Assembly (NCBI GenBank): GCA_026874595.1
Contig: CM049309.1
Location: 21,362,033 to 21,426,032, forward strand
Reading direction: 5' to 3'
From: Sipunculus nudus
Lineage: Eukaryota > Annelida > Sipuncula > Golfingiida > Sipunculidae
Length of the DNA stretch: 64,000 bases
Within the stretch, counting starts at the first letter, position 1, and the number at the start of each line of letters is the position of its first letter. This document shows positions 33,796 to 45,700 of the stretch, in pieces. The notes beneath the pieces were generated by a model. That model saw nothing but the letters and a program-made list of their open reading frames with translations, did no database searches and was not told where the DNA came from. Made by a program: the position numbers and the translations under genes.

Positions 33796-36700
33796 CTGAG
33801 GAAAGAAAACACTATGTACTTCAATACAAGTACAGATATATGACGGTACAGATATCATTAATACCTAATGGGTTTTATAATTACACCAAGAGTTCATGGA
33901 TTCCAACAACCACCTGAGTTCAACCTCCAAAAGGGTCATTTCTGCCCCCCCCCCTTGCTTCCCAATCAAACTTTAAATCCTTCACACACAACAATGACAC
34001 TTATGTCAAATAAAATCTAAATCCTATTTTTCTAATCATGTTAAATATTATGTTTGAAATAACCTAGAATCTTTAGGTCTTGCAATAAATAATTCCCTTG
34101 TTACCATTAGTTGCTAGTCTACCTGTGGCACACCCTTGGTCATAAATGTATATATTTAACCTTGGAAATAATAATTTGACCAGGGTGTGAATAATCTGAT
34201 TTTAGAATATAGCAAACGCTTTATATGAAATGAACCATTAAATAACTGAAATCCTTTTTGGAAAAATGTAAAAACAACAATGCAGCAGGAACCTGGATAT
34301 ATCATCAATATTCAGACATAAATGGGTGCTCTTCCTCAGACAGAGCTTATTTTATTGATTTTTTTTTTATCTCTTACAGAAACATAAAACAACCATCAGG
34401 CTAATCAAAGCACCCCCACATACATGAGAGTGGTTGCCGACTTCGCTGCTGCCAATATGACCCGTGTGTCTGAAGTTGGTTGGGTTTCCTATCATTGTTC
34501 GGTCGATTCGCCTTCTTTTTGGCTGCAAAACAAAAATAAAGGTATCAGAATGTATGTCACATTATCTCTACTGTCAAAAGTTGTATCAGGCAATGACAAA
34601 AAACGTGAAACAGGAAACTAGAACGGAGTGTCTTCTGGAGACCTGGAGCAATATATCATCTTACTGGGGACCATGAAACACAGATAACCACTTACAGCCA
34701 TCCACAACTGTTTTATAAGCCAGGCTCAGAGTCCATTAGTGAACGCTGAGATATGGAGTCTAGGCAATTGTTATTTTAACCAAATAAACACACAAATCAG
34801 GCTAAATAACATTCAATCAAAAATAAACATATTATATGTACAGTTAAATCAGCTGAGTTATTTTCCAATTTTGTTACTGTTCCTATCCAACATATTCTAT
34901 ATGGGGATGGGGAAAATTCAGCTCATACAGGGGTTTGGCTTATACATAAGATTTTATGATACTTCATACATCAGTGGCAACCAATATTTCAATAACACTT
35001 CAAAATGATTCAAGACGTTCTGATTGATTAAAAGAATACATCTTATATTGACTTATATTGACCTCAAATCTGCTGAAGGCCAACTATGAGTGCTAACTTT
35101 TGTTGGTTTCTTCATGCTCTGTTGATTATACTTCTGTATTGAAATGACAAGATGAGACTAAATATATAATTCATTTATCAGTCAAGCACTGCACTGCTGT
35201 GCCATCTGTTCATAAAATCACTGGGTGACGCACCATCATTTTAGACCAACATGAATGATTTAATTAACCCCAGTGTTTAGACTGGCTCAATCACGCATAC
35301 CAATGAACCTCACAACTGGTTCATACAGAAATGAATGCTGAAGTGAGAGGTGCTGATGAGTTAACATCTACAGATTGAAGCTCACCCTTTTAATTGGCTT
35401 AAAATAACCATTTATATCAAGTGTTCCCTCGAGATCACAGCATAACTACCAGGTCCCTGCCATCTCTGACATAAGCATCCCAAAAGCACTGGTGGGCAGC
35501 ATTAAGAGATTCTGTATTTACCATCTTATCTACATTTGGTCAACCCTTTTCAGGTGAAACTAGTTAGCATTCTATCAGTGTTAGTCACTGAGTCATTATG
35601 CTCAGCTAATTTTAAAATCTATCCAAACATACAGAGAGTTCCTTACTTAATAAAGAACAACATGGGACCTATGGGTCACGACGCTCAGCTGTTATATATG
35701 ATAAAAAATATTATTTAGAAATGAGGCACATGCTGGTTTTGTGTGGTAATAAATATAAGCTGTATTATGAGTTGTTGTTGTTTAGCTTATGTATGATTTT
35801 GATAGTACCTTTGGAGACAGGGAAGAGGATTGATTACATTTATTTTATTAACAAATGGAGTACTACTGTCACACAGATTTTGACTTGGCCATATAACTTA
35901 TAAGCAAAATATATAATATAAGGGTTTAACTATTAATTAAAAAAAATACAAATATTGTCCCAAATATAATTTTTATTAAAAATAATAAGAGAATCATATG
36001 ATTTTTTAAAATGAAATATAACTGAAATGATTATTAAAATAATATTAAAGAATATATTCATGAATGCATTCATGAATACATTTTGAAAGTATTTGCACTG
36101 GTATTCATATACTTTCATTTTTACCTGAATTCCCATTCTTTATGCAAGAAATTTTATAATGGAGTACATAATCATATTCGTATTTAAATACAATTACAAA
36201 GTATTCGCACCATGTCTGGTATTTATTCAGTTTTCACCAAACAATTATGTTGAGAATCCAGAATATACAAATTTCACACATTTAAATAATGATCATAAGT
36301 ACCTGGTTTTATGGCTTTTATTTCTATTAAAAAAATACCTGTAATAAATTCATTTTGGACTTATTTTCACATCAATGTACACACTAGACACAGTAGGAAT
36401 CTAGATAAATATTATCAACTGCATCTTTGTCTATCATTAATTTCCATCATATGATCCATAATGATTAGTAATGAATGATATGATTTACTTCTTTATCATT
36501 AAAATTGAACTGAAAAATACCATAGGTGACTGCATGGTGTTATTTGGAATACGTGACATTCTATCAATCGATACAAGATTCTTATATCATCAGTAACTGC
36601 AAATTAATTTCCTGTTATTATAAACTAAAAAATTCCTTTTCTATTTTTCTTTAATTTTTTATTAAAAACCAATTAAAATTTATAAATTTATTGTTTATTG

Positions 36701-39700
36701 TTATGTAGTTGGTTAAAACTACTAGATGAGTTGGATTGGACACCTGGATCAACTGTGGCTGGCTTTTTACAAAGTGCATTATGTTTGGGCCCATAACTTA
36801 AAACAATTACGCAATACTGACATCATTCTGGCATGTGCATAGAGAATGAAAAATATGTATATTATTTATGATTAAAGTCAGATCAGTGGTTTTGATATTA
36901 GGCAGTCTTGAAGTGTAACAATGGGTTTTTAATGGAAAAATGAAGTTTTTCATTAATATCTTGAAGGTATTAAGTCCTAGTGACCAAATTCTTGGCATGG
37001 TAGGGGATTTTGGAGACATCTAGCTGTATGCTGAATTTAAGGAACTAAGAGCTGAAGCTGGGGAGCTGAGCTCTTGCAAACTGCATAACACTAGCTTGAT
37101 GTAAACAATATGTTACATGGTGCTTGAAAACTTGAATGAAATCTACAGTTTTTGATCAACTGGTTTCAAATTTTTGGTGTTAACAGTTGAAAAGGTATCA
37201 AAAACATGCTGTGAAAATTAAATCCACAGTACTTACAGGGAAAAAACATGCCCTGGTCAAAAGTGGGCAAAATTTAAGGTATCAATTTTTTATTTTTATT
37301 AATATTTTTCAAAATTCAAAAGATTTTCATCTAATTTGGGTATACAATTTAATTTTGATTAATTAAAGTTATATTACTGGAAAAAAGGTCCATAGCTTTA
37401 ACATGTTTTGTGTTAAGTGATCAAATATCTTTCCTGATTTTTTACAAAATGCATTATGTTTGGGTCCATAACTTTTTTAAATTATATAATACAGACATAA
37501 TTTCTTGAATGTACATAGGAACTATATAGAGGAATATTTATGGTAAATATGAGGAATAACAGATTAGTGGTTTTGATATTAGGCAGTCCTGAATTGTGAA
37601 AATAGGTTTTTAATAAAAAATTGAGGTTTTTCCTTAATTTCTTAAAGGAACGAAGTCGAAAAGACCCAGTTTTCAGCTTGGTAGGAGATCTTGGGGACAT
37701 CTAACATTATGCCGGATTTTGGATTCCTAGGTCTTACGGTTTCAAAACGTGCCACATCTACGGACGGACGGACGGACAGACGGACAGACGGACGGACGGA
37801 CAGACGGACGGACGACGGACAATGGACCACGACTATAGCTCAGATGACTTATAGTCAGTTGAGCTAAAAACAGGTTGAATCCACAATGTTAAATCTTGTC
37901 TGTGAAAGAAATCTTTTAAAGTGATGGTTCATTGTGATTATCACAACCTACTATATAGGTGCAGAGTAATATGAACAGAATTCACAAAAAATACAGACAT
38001 ATGGGAAAATGTATCCTTATAATATCGCACCTCAATTTAAATACTGGTATCTCTCCAATTTAAATACTGGTATCTCTCACTACATATATAGACATAAAGG
38101 GATGTCCCATGACTGTCTGTGACCTCTCTCCTGAAGGTCTAACCAGTATCTTCATTTTGTTAAAAAAGTTAAATATTAGGTTCAGTGGGACTAGACATAA
38201 TCCAAAATATGACTAAATTATGAAAGCTTGACATATATCCAGAAACCCGTTTGAATGGGTGGTCTTATTATTGTCTGATCACTCCTTTTTTTAAGATGAT
38301 ATATGTCAACTTTCTGGCAGCAAAAAAAGTTTGCCTCTAGGGAAGCCTTTTTATATACTTGCTCACAGCAAAAGATGTAAATCAGATATGAACAAAATTA
38401 TATACTATCATAGGCTAAAATTACAGACACTAGGACTGAACATCAATTCTTCTTTTTGACTGGGATAAAACTTTCCTTATATCTATCTGGGTAACAATAT
38501 CAATAAACTGTATCCTAGTCTGTGACAATAAACCAGCTTTCATCCATAGCACCTGATGACCTGAAGGTCTTACTGGGATATTTATAGTTCACATAAGGAA
38601 AACCTTCAGATCAGGGCTCATTTCCTCTCTGTTAAAGCAGTATCTATGAAATATAAATAGGCCATGTAAGGTCTACTTTGGGAACTCAAAGAATAACATG
38701 GGCATAAAAAATGTGTATATGGATATTTACTATAATTATCTATCCATGACAGCTGAGGTGTATGCTATATAGCTGAAACCATATCTGTATCCACAACCTG
38801 AATTTTTGCAAAGGAATGTTCAGGCACATCCTGTGCAGAGGCAGGCATGTTTAATTTTCTGAGATGGTTTAATTGAACTTATTGTCTTAATTAGTGAAGT
38901 AACAATAATTTAAAGTAAATTCCTTAAGTCATACATAGTTGTGAATGTCATTCTGCAAACCTTTCAGGAACTAAGTAATTGGGAACTAATTACAAATATT
39001 GACTATTTCTGACATACATAACTTTTATACAGATAAATCAAACTTCAAGAGTTTTAGAGTTTGAATTTGAAATTAGATATTAATGATCTAAGGGTAATTC
39101 TGGTTATAAAAAGTTCTAATAAGGCTTCCATGAAGGATGTATGAACTTATTTATTAACAACATGTTTGTAAAAACAGCAATGTTGACAAACAGCAAAAAC
39201 ATGTAACCTAAGGTGGTAGGTTGCATATATGCGGAGGTAGAAAGGTCACTTGTTGCAAAACGCCATTTTCAAATCTCTGGCTGATCTGACTTGCCACCAG
39301 ATACCCTTGTTGAATTTGTTTAGATAATTTTTGGGGCCCGAACATAATAAAAACAAATTGATATAAACAAAACAAGCAGCCTGTTTGCAGTGATATTCAC
39401 ATTTTCTGGCCTATTTTTATAAAATCTCCAAGGGCTTACCCTAGGTTTATAAAGGTCAGAAAGGTGATTGGGCCCCTTTAATGGAATAATGTATGTACAC
39501 CAAGTAGAGGATAGATTGAGGAAATTAATGGGATAATGTATGTTCAGTAGAAGATCATGGGAATTAAAGGGTTTATGAATGCACATCATGTAGAGGATCA
39601 TGGAAAGTAAAGGGTTAATGTATGTATCATAAGTAGGGGATCATGGAAATTAATGGGTTAATGTATGTATAGTAGTGTATCATGGAAATTAAAAGGGTAA

Positions 39701-42700
39701 AAATAAGTAGATGATTATGGAAATAAGAAGGTATATGTATGTACAACAACAAGGATGATTACAGGATGTCAAGGCCCAGATTGCGATCTGGATGGATCTT
39801 AGATCTGTCCAGCCCAAATTGCGATCCCAGTTCAGGCCGGCCGAAACTGCGATCGCAATTCAGGCTGGCCAGATCTTAGATCTGTCCAGCCCAGATTGTG
39901 ATCACAGTTAAGTCTGGCCAGATAATGATCCTGTCTTTCTTGCTTCAGGATCCCAATCTTTAATAATTACATTTATATGAAAAGGCACTTTCCACTCCTT
40001 CCTATCACAGGAGTGAAACATGGGATGTTTTACCAACTTATTTAGTTTTGCATAGTACCATTTATCCATATTAAATACAATTATAGGCCTAATACAAATA
40101 GGTTCATGCAAAAAATGCTGCTTGTTGAAAAAGGTAAAAACTAGATGTGTTGGAATGACACAAATGACCCCGCCTGGGGCAAATAAGAAACATTTGTTAA
40201 ATTTTGAAAAAATTTTTTAAGTTCAGGAGGTGTCATATGGTCAAAAGTAGGTCAACAAGGGCAAAATGCAAACTCGATCTGTTCAAGTCATTATCAAGCA
40301 ACACACCAAAAATCAGGCCAGTATCTGTAGGCACTGTGAAAAAAAGTCCATACATGTGCATTTTCCATAAAAATTTCTGTCTTTCATGAAATTTTCTATG
40401 TTTAGGAGCCGTAAAACAATGAAAAGTAGGTCAACCGGGATGAAACGCAAACTCGATCTGTCATTATCTGCCCACACATAAAAATCAGGGTGGTATCTGC
40501 AGGCACTGAGGAAAAAAAGTCGGTACATAAGCATTTGTTATGAAAATTTCTATTTTTCATGAAATGTTCTAAGTTGAGGAGCCATAAATATAAAAATAGG
40601 TCATCTGGGACGAAAGGCGAACTCGATCTGTAACTGGTCATTATCTGCCTACACACCAAAAATCAGGCCAATATCTGCAGGCATTGCGAAAAAAAGTCTG
40701 TATATGTGTATTTGTCATGAAAATTTCTATTTTTCATGAAATTTTCTAAGTTTAGGAGCCGTAAAACGGTCAAAAGTAGGTCAACTGGGACAAAACACGA
40801 ACTTGATCTGAAACTGGTCATTATCTGCCCACACACCAAAAATCAGGCCAATATCTGCAGGCATTGCGAAAAAAAATTCTGTACAACTGTTTTATTTCTG
40901 AAGGACGGATGGACGGAATAACGGACATGGGTAAAACTATATGCCCCGGCCACTTATGAGGGGGCATAAAAAAAAGAAAACATTTTAGGCAGTTGCTAAA
41001 ATGCAAAGGCCATTTAAGTTATCATGCAATCCCAAGTAATTATTTTGAAATTAACCTTGAGGCTATCATCTAAATATTATACTTTCATCCATCATGTATA
41101 TTTTAAAAATTCAATATTTTTTTTAAAACCTTAATAGTATGTATTATATATATGTTACCAGTAGTTGTTCTGCTTGACTCATTGGATTTGGTCTGATTAA
41201 TTAGTTACCTATTCATGGTGCCTGGAATCCTGTGATCTTTCCATGTGCTTAAATAAACCAACTGATATGATTCATAACTATATCAAGCTATATTAAAATA
41301 TAAATTGTTGTGTTCTTTGATTCATGTTTTTATAATACCTTTCACAACATTTATCTACTTTAAACATGAAAAACATAATGAGTGCATAACCATTTAATTT
41401 TATGAGTGCATTGGATAATATACAAACAGTTGGTTACATGCAACAAAGTGGCCAAATTTTGTAACGTACTCTGGAAGGGTTATAAACCATTGAGATACTG
41501 TTTAATACCTTATGTACCACTTTGTTTTGTGCAACCCCTTGTAACATGAATAAACAGTATTTCAGATCCACTCTTACTTCTATAGGTCTGGCAATTGCAC
41601 AGCATTTATGCTACTTTTATTATGCCCTTATTAAAAATGCTTCAAAAATAAGTTTTTTCTTGAGATGTTTGTTTTAACATACCTTGAAAGAAGTTGACTC
41701 ACAGTGTTAATTTTTAAAACATAAAATTTTGGCAGAGAAACATGTACATAGATCCATATTGTTTATTGCTGCCCTTGTAGACTCCCAGAGGGGAAAAGTG
41801 TGTTGATGGAGCACACTTCAAGCACTGGTGCAACCGCCATTTTCAAGGCTGAACAGATTGGTGCCAACCAACTACTATTAACTGCCTATGTGTAGTATAA
41901 TTGAATTTATGATTGGTAAATGGAACCATGCAATACTAAATTTGTTGGTAAAACATTCTATGTTTCACTCCTGTGATAGTAAAAGCATGGATCACTATAT
42001 GGGCTGGTCAAGTTTAGGATTGCAATCTCGGCTGGACAGATCTAAGATCTGTCCAGCCCAGATTGCGATCCTGAAGCAAGAAAGACAGGATCACAATCTG
42101 GTCGGACTAAACTGCGATCGCAATCTGGGCTGGACAGATCTAAGATCTGGCCAGCCTGGATTGCGATCACCTGAACTGCGATCGCAATTTTGGCTGGACA
42201 AATCTAAGATCCGTCCAGATCGCAATCTGGGCCTTGACATATGCATGAGGAAAACCATGTAAGTTATACGGTAAATGAATGTAAAGGGGAGGATCAAGGA
42301 CAGTAAACGGTTAATGTATGTACAGTCCACTAAGAGGCGGATCATGGAAAATAAAGAGTTAATATGTATACCATGAAGAATATCATGAATATTATAGAGA
42401 TAATATAAGAAACGGGGAGGATTGTGTACAGTAAAGGGTTAATGTATGTATATCAGGAGGAGAATCTGCGGACAGGGACTCAACATTACTTCAGGTCACA
42501 TGACCTCTCCACACAGCTGACCTGTGATGACCCACAGTAACCAGTCCCATGAGCATCTTGTGTTAATACAGATAATAAACAAATATCATCCTGCTGTGTT
42601 AAATCCAGAATTAACACTGCCTCCATTTATTCAGACTGACATATGACCCATATGGGTAACAATCTGCAAATACACAAAAGCTGCCCGAGGGGAGAGCCTC

Positions 42701-45700
42701 AACATGCCCCCACTGGGCTCAATATGATCACTTCAACCATGATTCACACTCCTAGTTAATCACACCCCTATCTGCATATTAATAACAGCATCTATAACCT
42801 GAGGAACAGTCTTTGTCTCAATCAAAATCTTCATCTCTCTTGATTATGATAAACAGGAGGAATTATACCTACATGACCCAACACATAAAAACATGCTGGT
42901 AATCCCAATGCACTGAACAGATTAAAACCGCAGCTATTTCAAGCACCTGTCATGTCAGTCATATATTTAACTCCTACTGAAACAGAAATATGTATGGTTT
43001 ATTTTTTACATCAGCAGTCATCTGGGTGTTCATTGATCTCTACATCTGGAAAGTATTATCAGGACTCCTTACATCATGTACAGTATTTCAAACAACATAC
43101 TACACATGACACTGTTTACATGGATATGTATGCAGTGTAATATGTTGAAATCTGTTGATAACTGATAAGCCTTAGTGACAATTTAAGACAAAATGATTTG
43201 AAATTTTGTAAATCAGCCTTTAAAAGAGTCACCACTGTCACACACTGTGTCAGACATTGGTCAACAATGTCAAACTGTGTAAGCCTTGAAAGGCTTGCTC
43301 TTCCCTTTATTCATACATGGAAAAATACTTTATAACTCTGGGTGAAACATTTTGTGATTAATCCAATGAAACTAGAGGGAAATTGCCTGCTGCCTACAGT
43401 AGCTCATTCAGGTCAAGAATGCTTTGGCTCATGTTTAAACTAGATCATATTGCTCCAGCAAAACATGGCATTTCTAGAATAATTTCAAAAGTATAATCAC
43501 ACAAACATTTTTAAATATGTTATATATAATTCTATTGTGAAATGAAAAACCTATTGCTTATCTATGGGAATTAATATAACCTTATGGCTGGAACATCAGA
43601 GACATCCATCATACAAATAAATATATATATCAGGTTAAATATGATGACAGATTTGCCTCATCATTATCACATGCATTTGACTGTTACTAGGTTATGCCCT
43701 GGTTATTACTCCATCTGCTGGATTGTTACACAATATTATGATGGGGTTACATCTTTCAATAACTATAACAGAAAGGACTATTTAATTTAGGCAAAGCAAT
43801 TTTGTTCACACCTTCCAGACTTTCACTTTAAATTCTTTTGGGCAATAGAAAATTAATCAAGACTATTTTAATGCAATTTTGAAGATCCCATGGACATCCT
43901 GTTAAAATGCACTGCTTTTCTGACAAGTCTACAATATGCTGTTAAGGACACACAGCAAGAGTGCAGGTGGCAATCTTTTAGGATTTGTGCAAAATTGATT
44001 TGAAGTGTTCACATGGACAAAACAGTTAACACTGAAATCCTGCTGAAACTATTTCCTGAACAGGTGTTATAATGTTTAGGCTTATCTGAATGAAATACAT
44101 AGTGACTACTGTGAAATTATTCCATTTGCGCTGGAAATTGATTAATAAAATATGATTCAAGTATAATAAGAAATGAGCATCATCATATGTCACTGCCAGA
44201 CATGTGGTCAGACAACATGATGCAATTACTAAATGTGCTGTTCAGTAATAAAAATTTACACAGATACACCAAATACAAAAGGTTTACTGATAAATTTTCA
44301 GAACAACAATGCTTCATTAGTTCCTTGTATAAAATAACAATCAACTTATAATTAATGAACAAAGGCGGGCATTTATATGCTGATAAAGAATTAGAAGCTA
44401 ATCACTGTGTGACAGGATGTTACATTATTGCACTGTTGTATCTGCATCCACAAGAGTTAAAGTAGGAGACAGTTGGGGCTTGTAATTAGCAATCAATAGT
44501 TATTTCTCCTGCCTATCCTTTGGGATATTTTAGACCACTGTGCGTGAGGTCACGTGCCCTCAGGTGCCACTTAACAAATACTGGGCTGTAACTGTCTGCA
44601 GGTTCATTAACCAGTGTGGGCAAACTGGTATCCGGTTGGCTGCCATGGATGTTGACTCTGTGTGATCCACATCAGGGCAAGCAAATCATCTTAATTATCC
44701 CCATCTAACCACTGATGCTGGTGTTGCAGTGGTCATGATCACACAAAGCTGATGAGGGAGTTCGAGTCTTGCCTCATAAAACATCACTGCCTCTTTTTTT
44801 TTAAACAAAAAACATTATGTTCTTGCAATTCCCATAAAACAAAAATTCTTACTCTGTTAAACCTGTCAGTGATTAATGCCATGGGTGCATTTTAAAATGC
44901 TATATTTCTTGCAGAATGGTTAAATCTTACTATGAGGGCAGTCATTACCACAGCAACTTACTCCCCCACATCCTCTTCATCAAGTTGTCATTGTGCTGGT
45001 TATTTGGATAATATTTTTTTGTGCTTTTTATATAAGGAATTTAAATAGCTGCCATGGCTGAGAATGAAATGTTTGTACCTTTATCAGTAAAGTTTTACTG
45101 TTCAGTCACTGATTCCATGAATGTACTGTAGAGGAAGAAATTCAGTTATTTTATCTTTTGAATTTCTATGTATAATGATAGTATAAATATACTATGTATA
45201 AAACTTAGCAGCACATATTTCCTGTTTCTTTTATTCATGGCCTTTGAGCAGAATAGAGGCCTAAACTTTAGATATGATCATGACCAAGGGCAGGGTTGTT
45301 ATACTGCACTGCAGTCTTTGCAGCATTTCCATGAGCACCTATATAGGTGTATGTGCGTATAAACAAACTCTGTCCAAACTCAGCATTTTCCAGAAAAAAA
45401 GACATCTTTTCAGCATCTTTTTTTGGAAGAACTGTACCACTATATACTTCTGCCAGTTCATTCATATACACATCTACTTTCATATGGAAACTAAGCTTTA
45501 GCTGTAACATGCTTATCAGCCTGTTATATCTACATCATAATTAAGAAAATATACACAGAGAACAAGTAAAGGACTCAGTGACTGCAACACCTGATCAAGA
45601 ATTTACCAGGATTCTGATCAAACTTGTGCAAGTGCTGAAAATACATAAATTAAAGTGTCATGGTTCACGATGCATCACAAGTAAGCTCTGCCCACCAGAA

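Larger units (their letters stand above)
39766..42240. mobile_element. Element with ~330-bp terminal inverted repeats
   Basis: 39766-40085 and 41895-42240 are inverted copies, starting ATGTCAAGGCCCAGATTGCG. The arms are built from short repeated words (AGATCTGTCCAGCCCAGATT, GCGATCGCA) and contain 25-bp palindromes such as 42032-42056 (GGACAGATCTAAGATCTGTCC core). They also share TCACAGGAGTGAAACATGG and TGTTTTACCAAC. The element interrupts the 43-bp minisatellite. No transposase is visible inside, so it is non-autonomous; the superfamily is unclear. Confidence 0.85.

Noticed and set aside
36807-37700. Two similar minus-strand frames that look like a tiny gene family
   Set aside because: They are the two copies of an internal duplication in a dispersed element.
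37760-37820. CRISPR-like short regular repeats
   Set aside because: It is a (GGAC)n simple repeat at the edge of a dispersed element in a eukaryotic genome; there are no spacers.
40204-41006. Several ~60-85 codon frames on both strands
   Set aside because: They repeat with the ~175-bp unit of the nested element and change with every unit.
41888-42262. 124-codon frame rich in Leu, Asp and Arg
   Set aside because: Formed by the repeated AGATCT/GCGATC words of the right inverted arm; the left arm gives a similar product on the other strand.
45268-45544. Overlapping open frames on both strands
   Set aside because: No family resemblance, no splice-site support, and both strands open, which suggests chance in low-complexity sequence.
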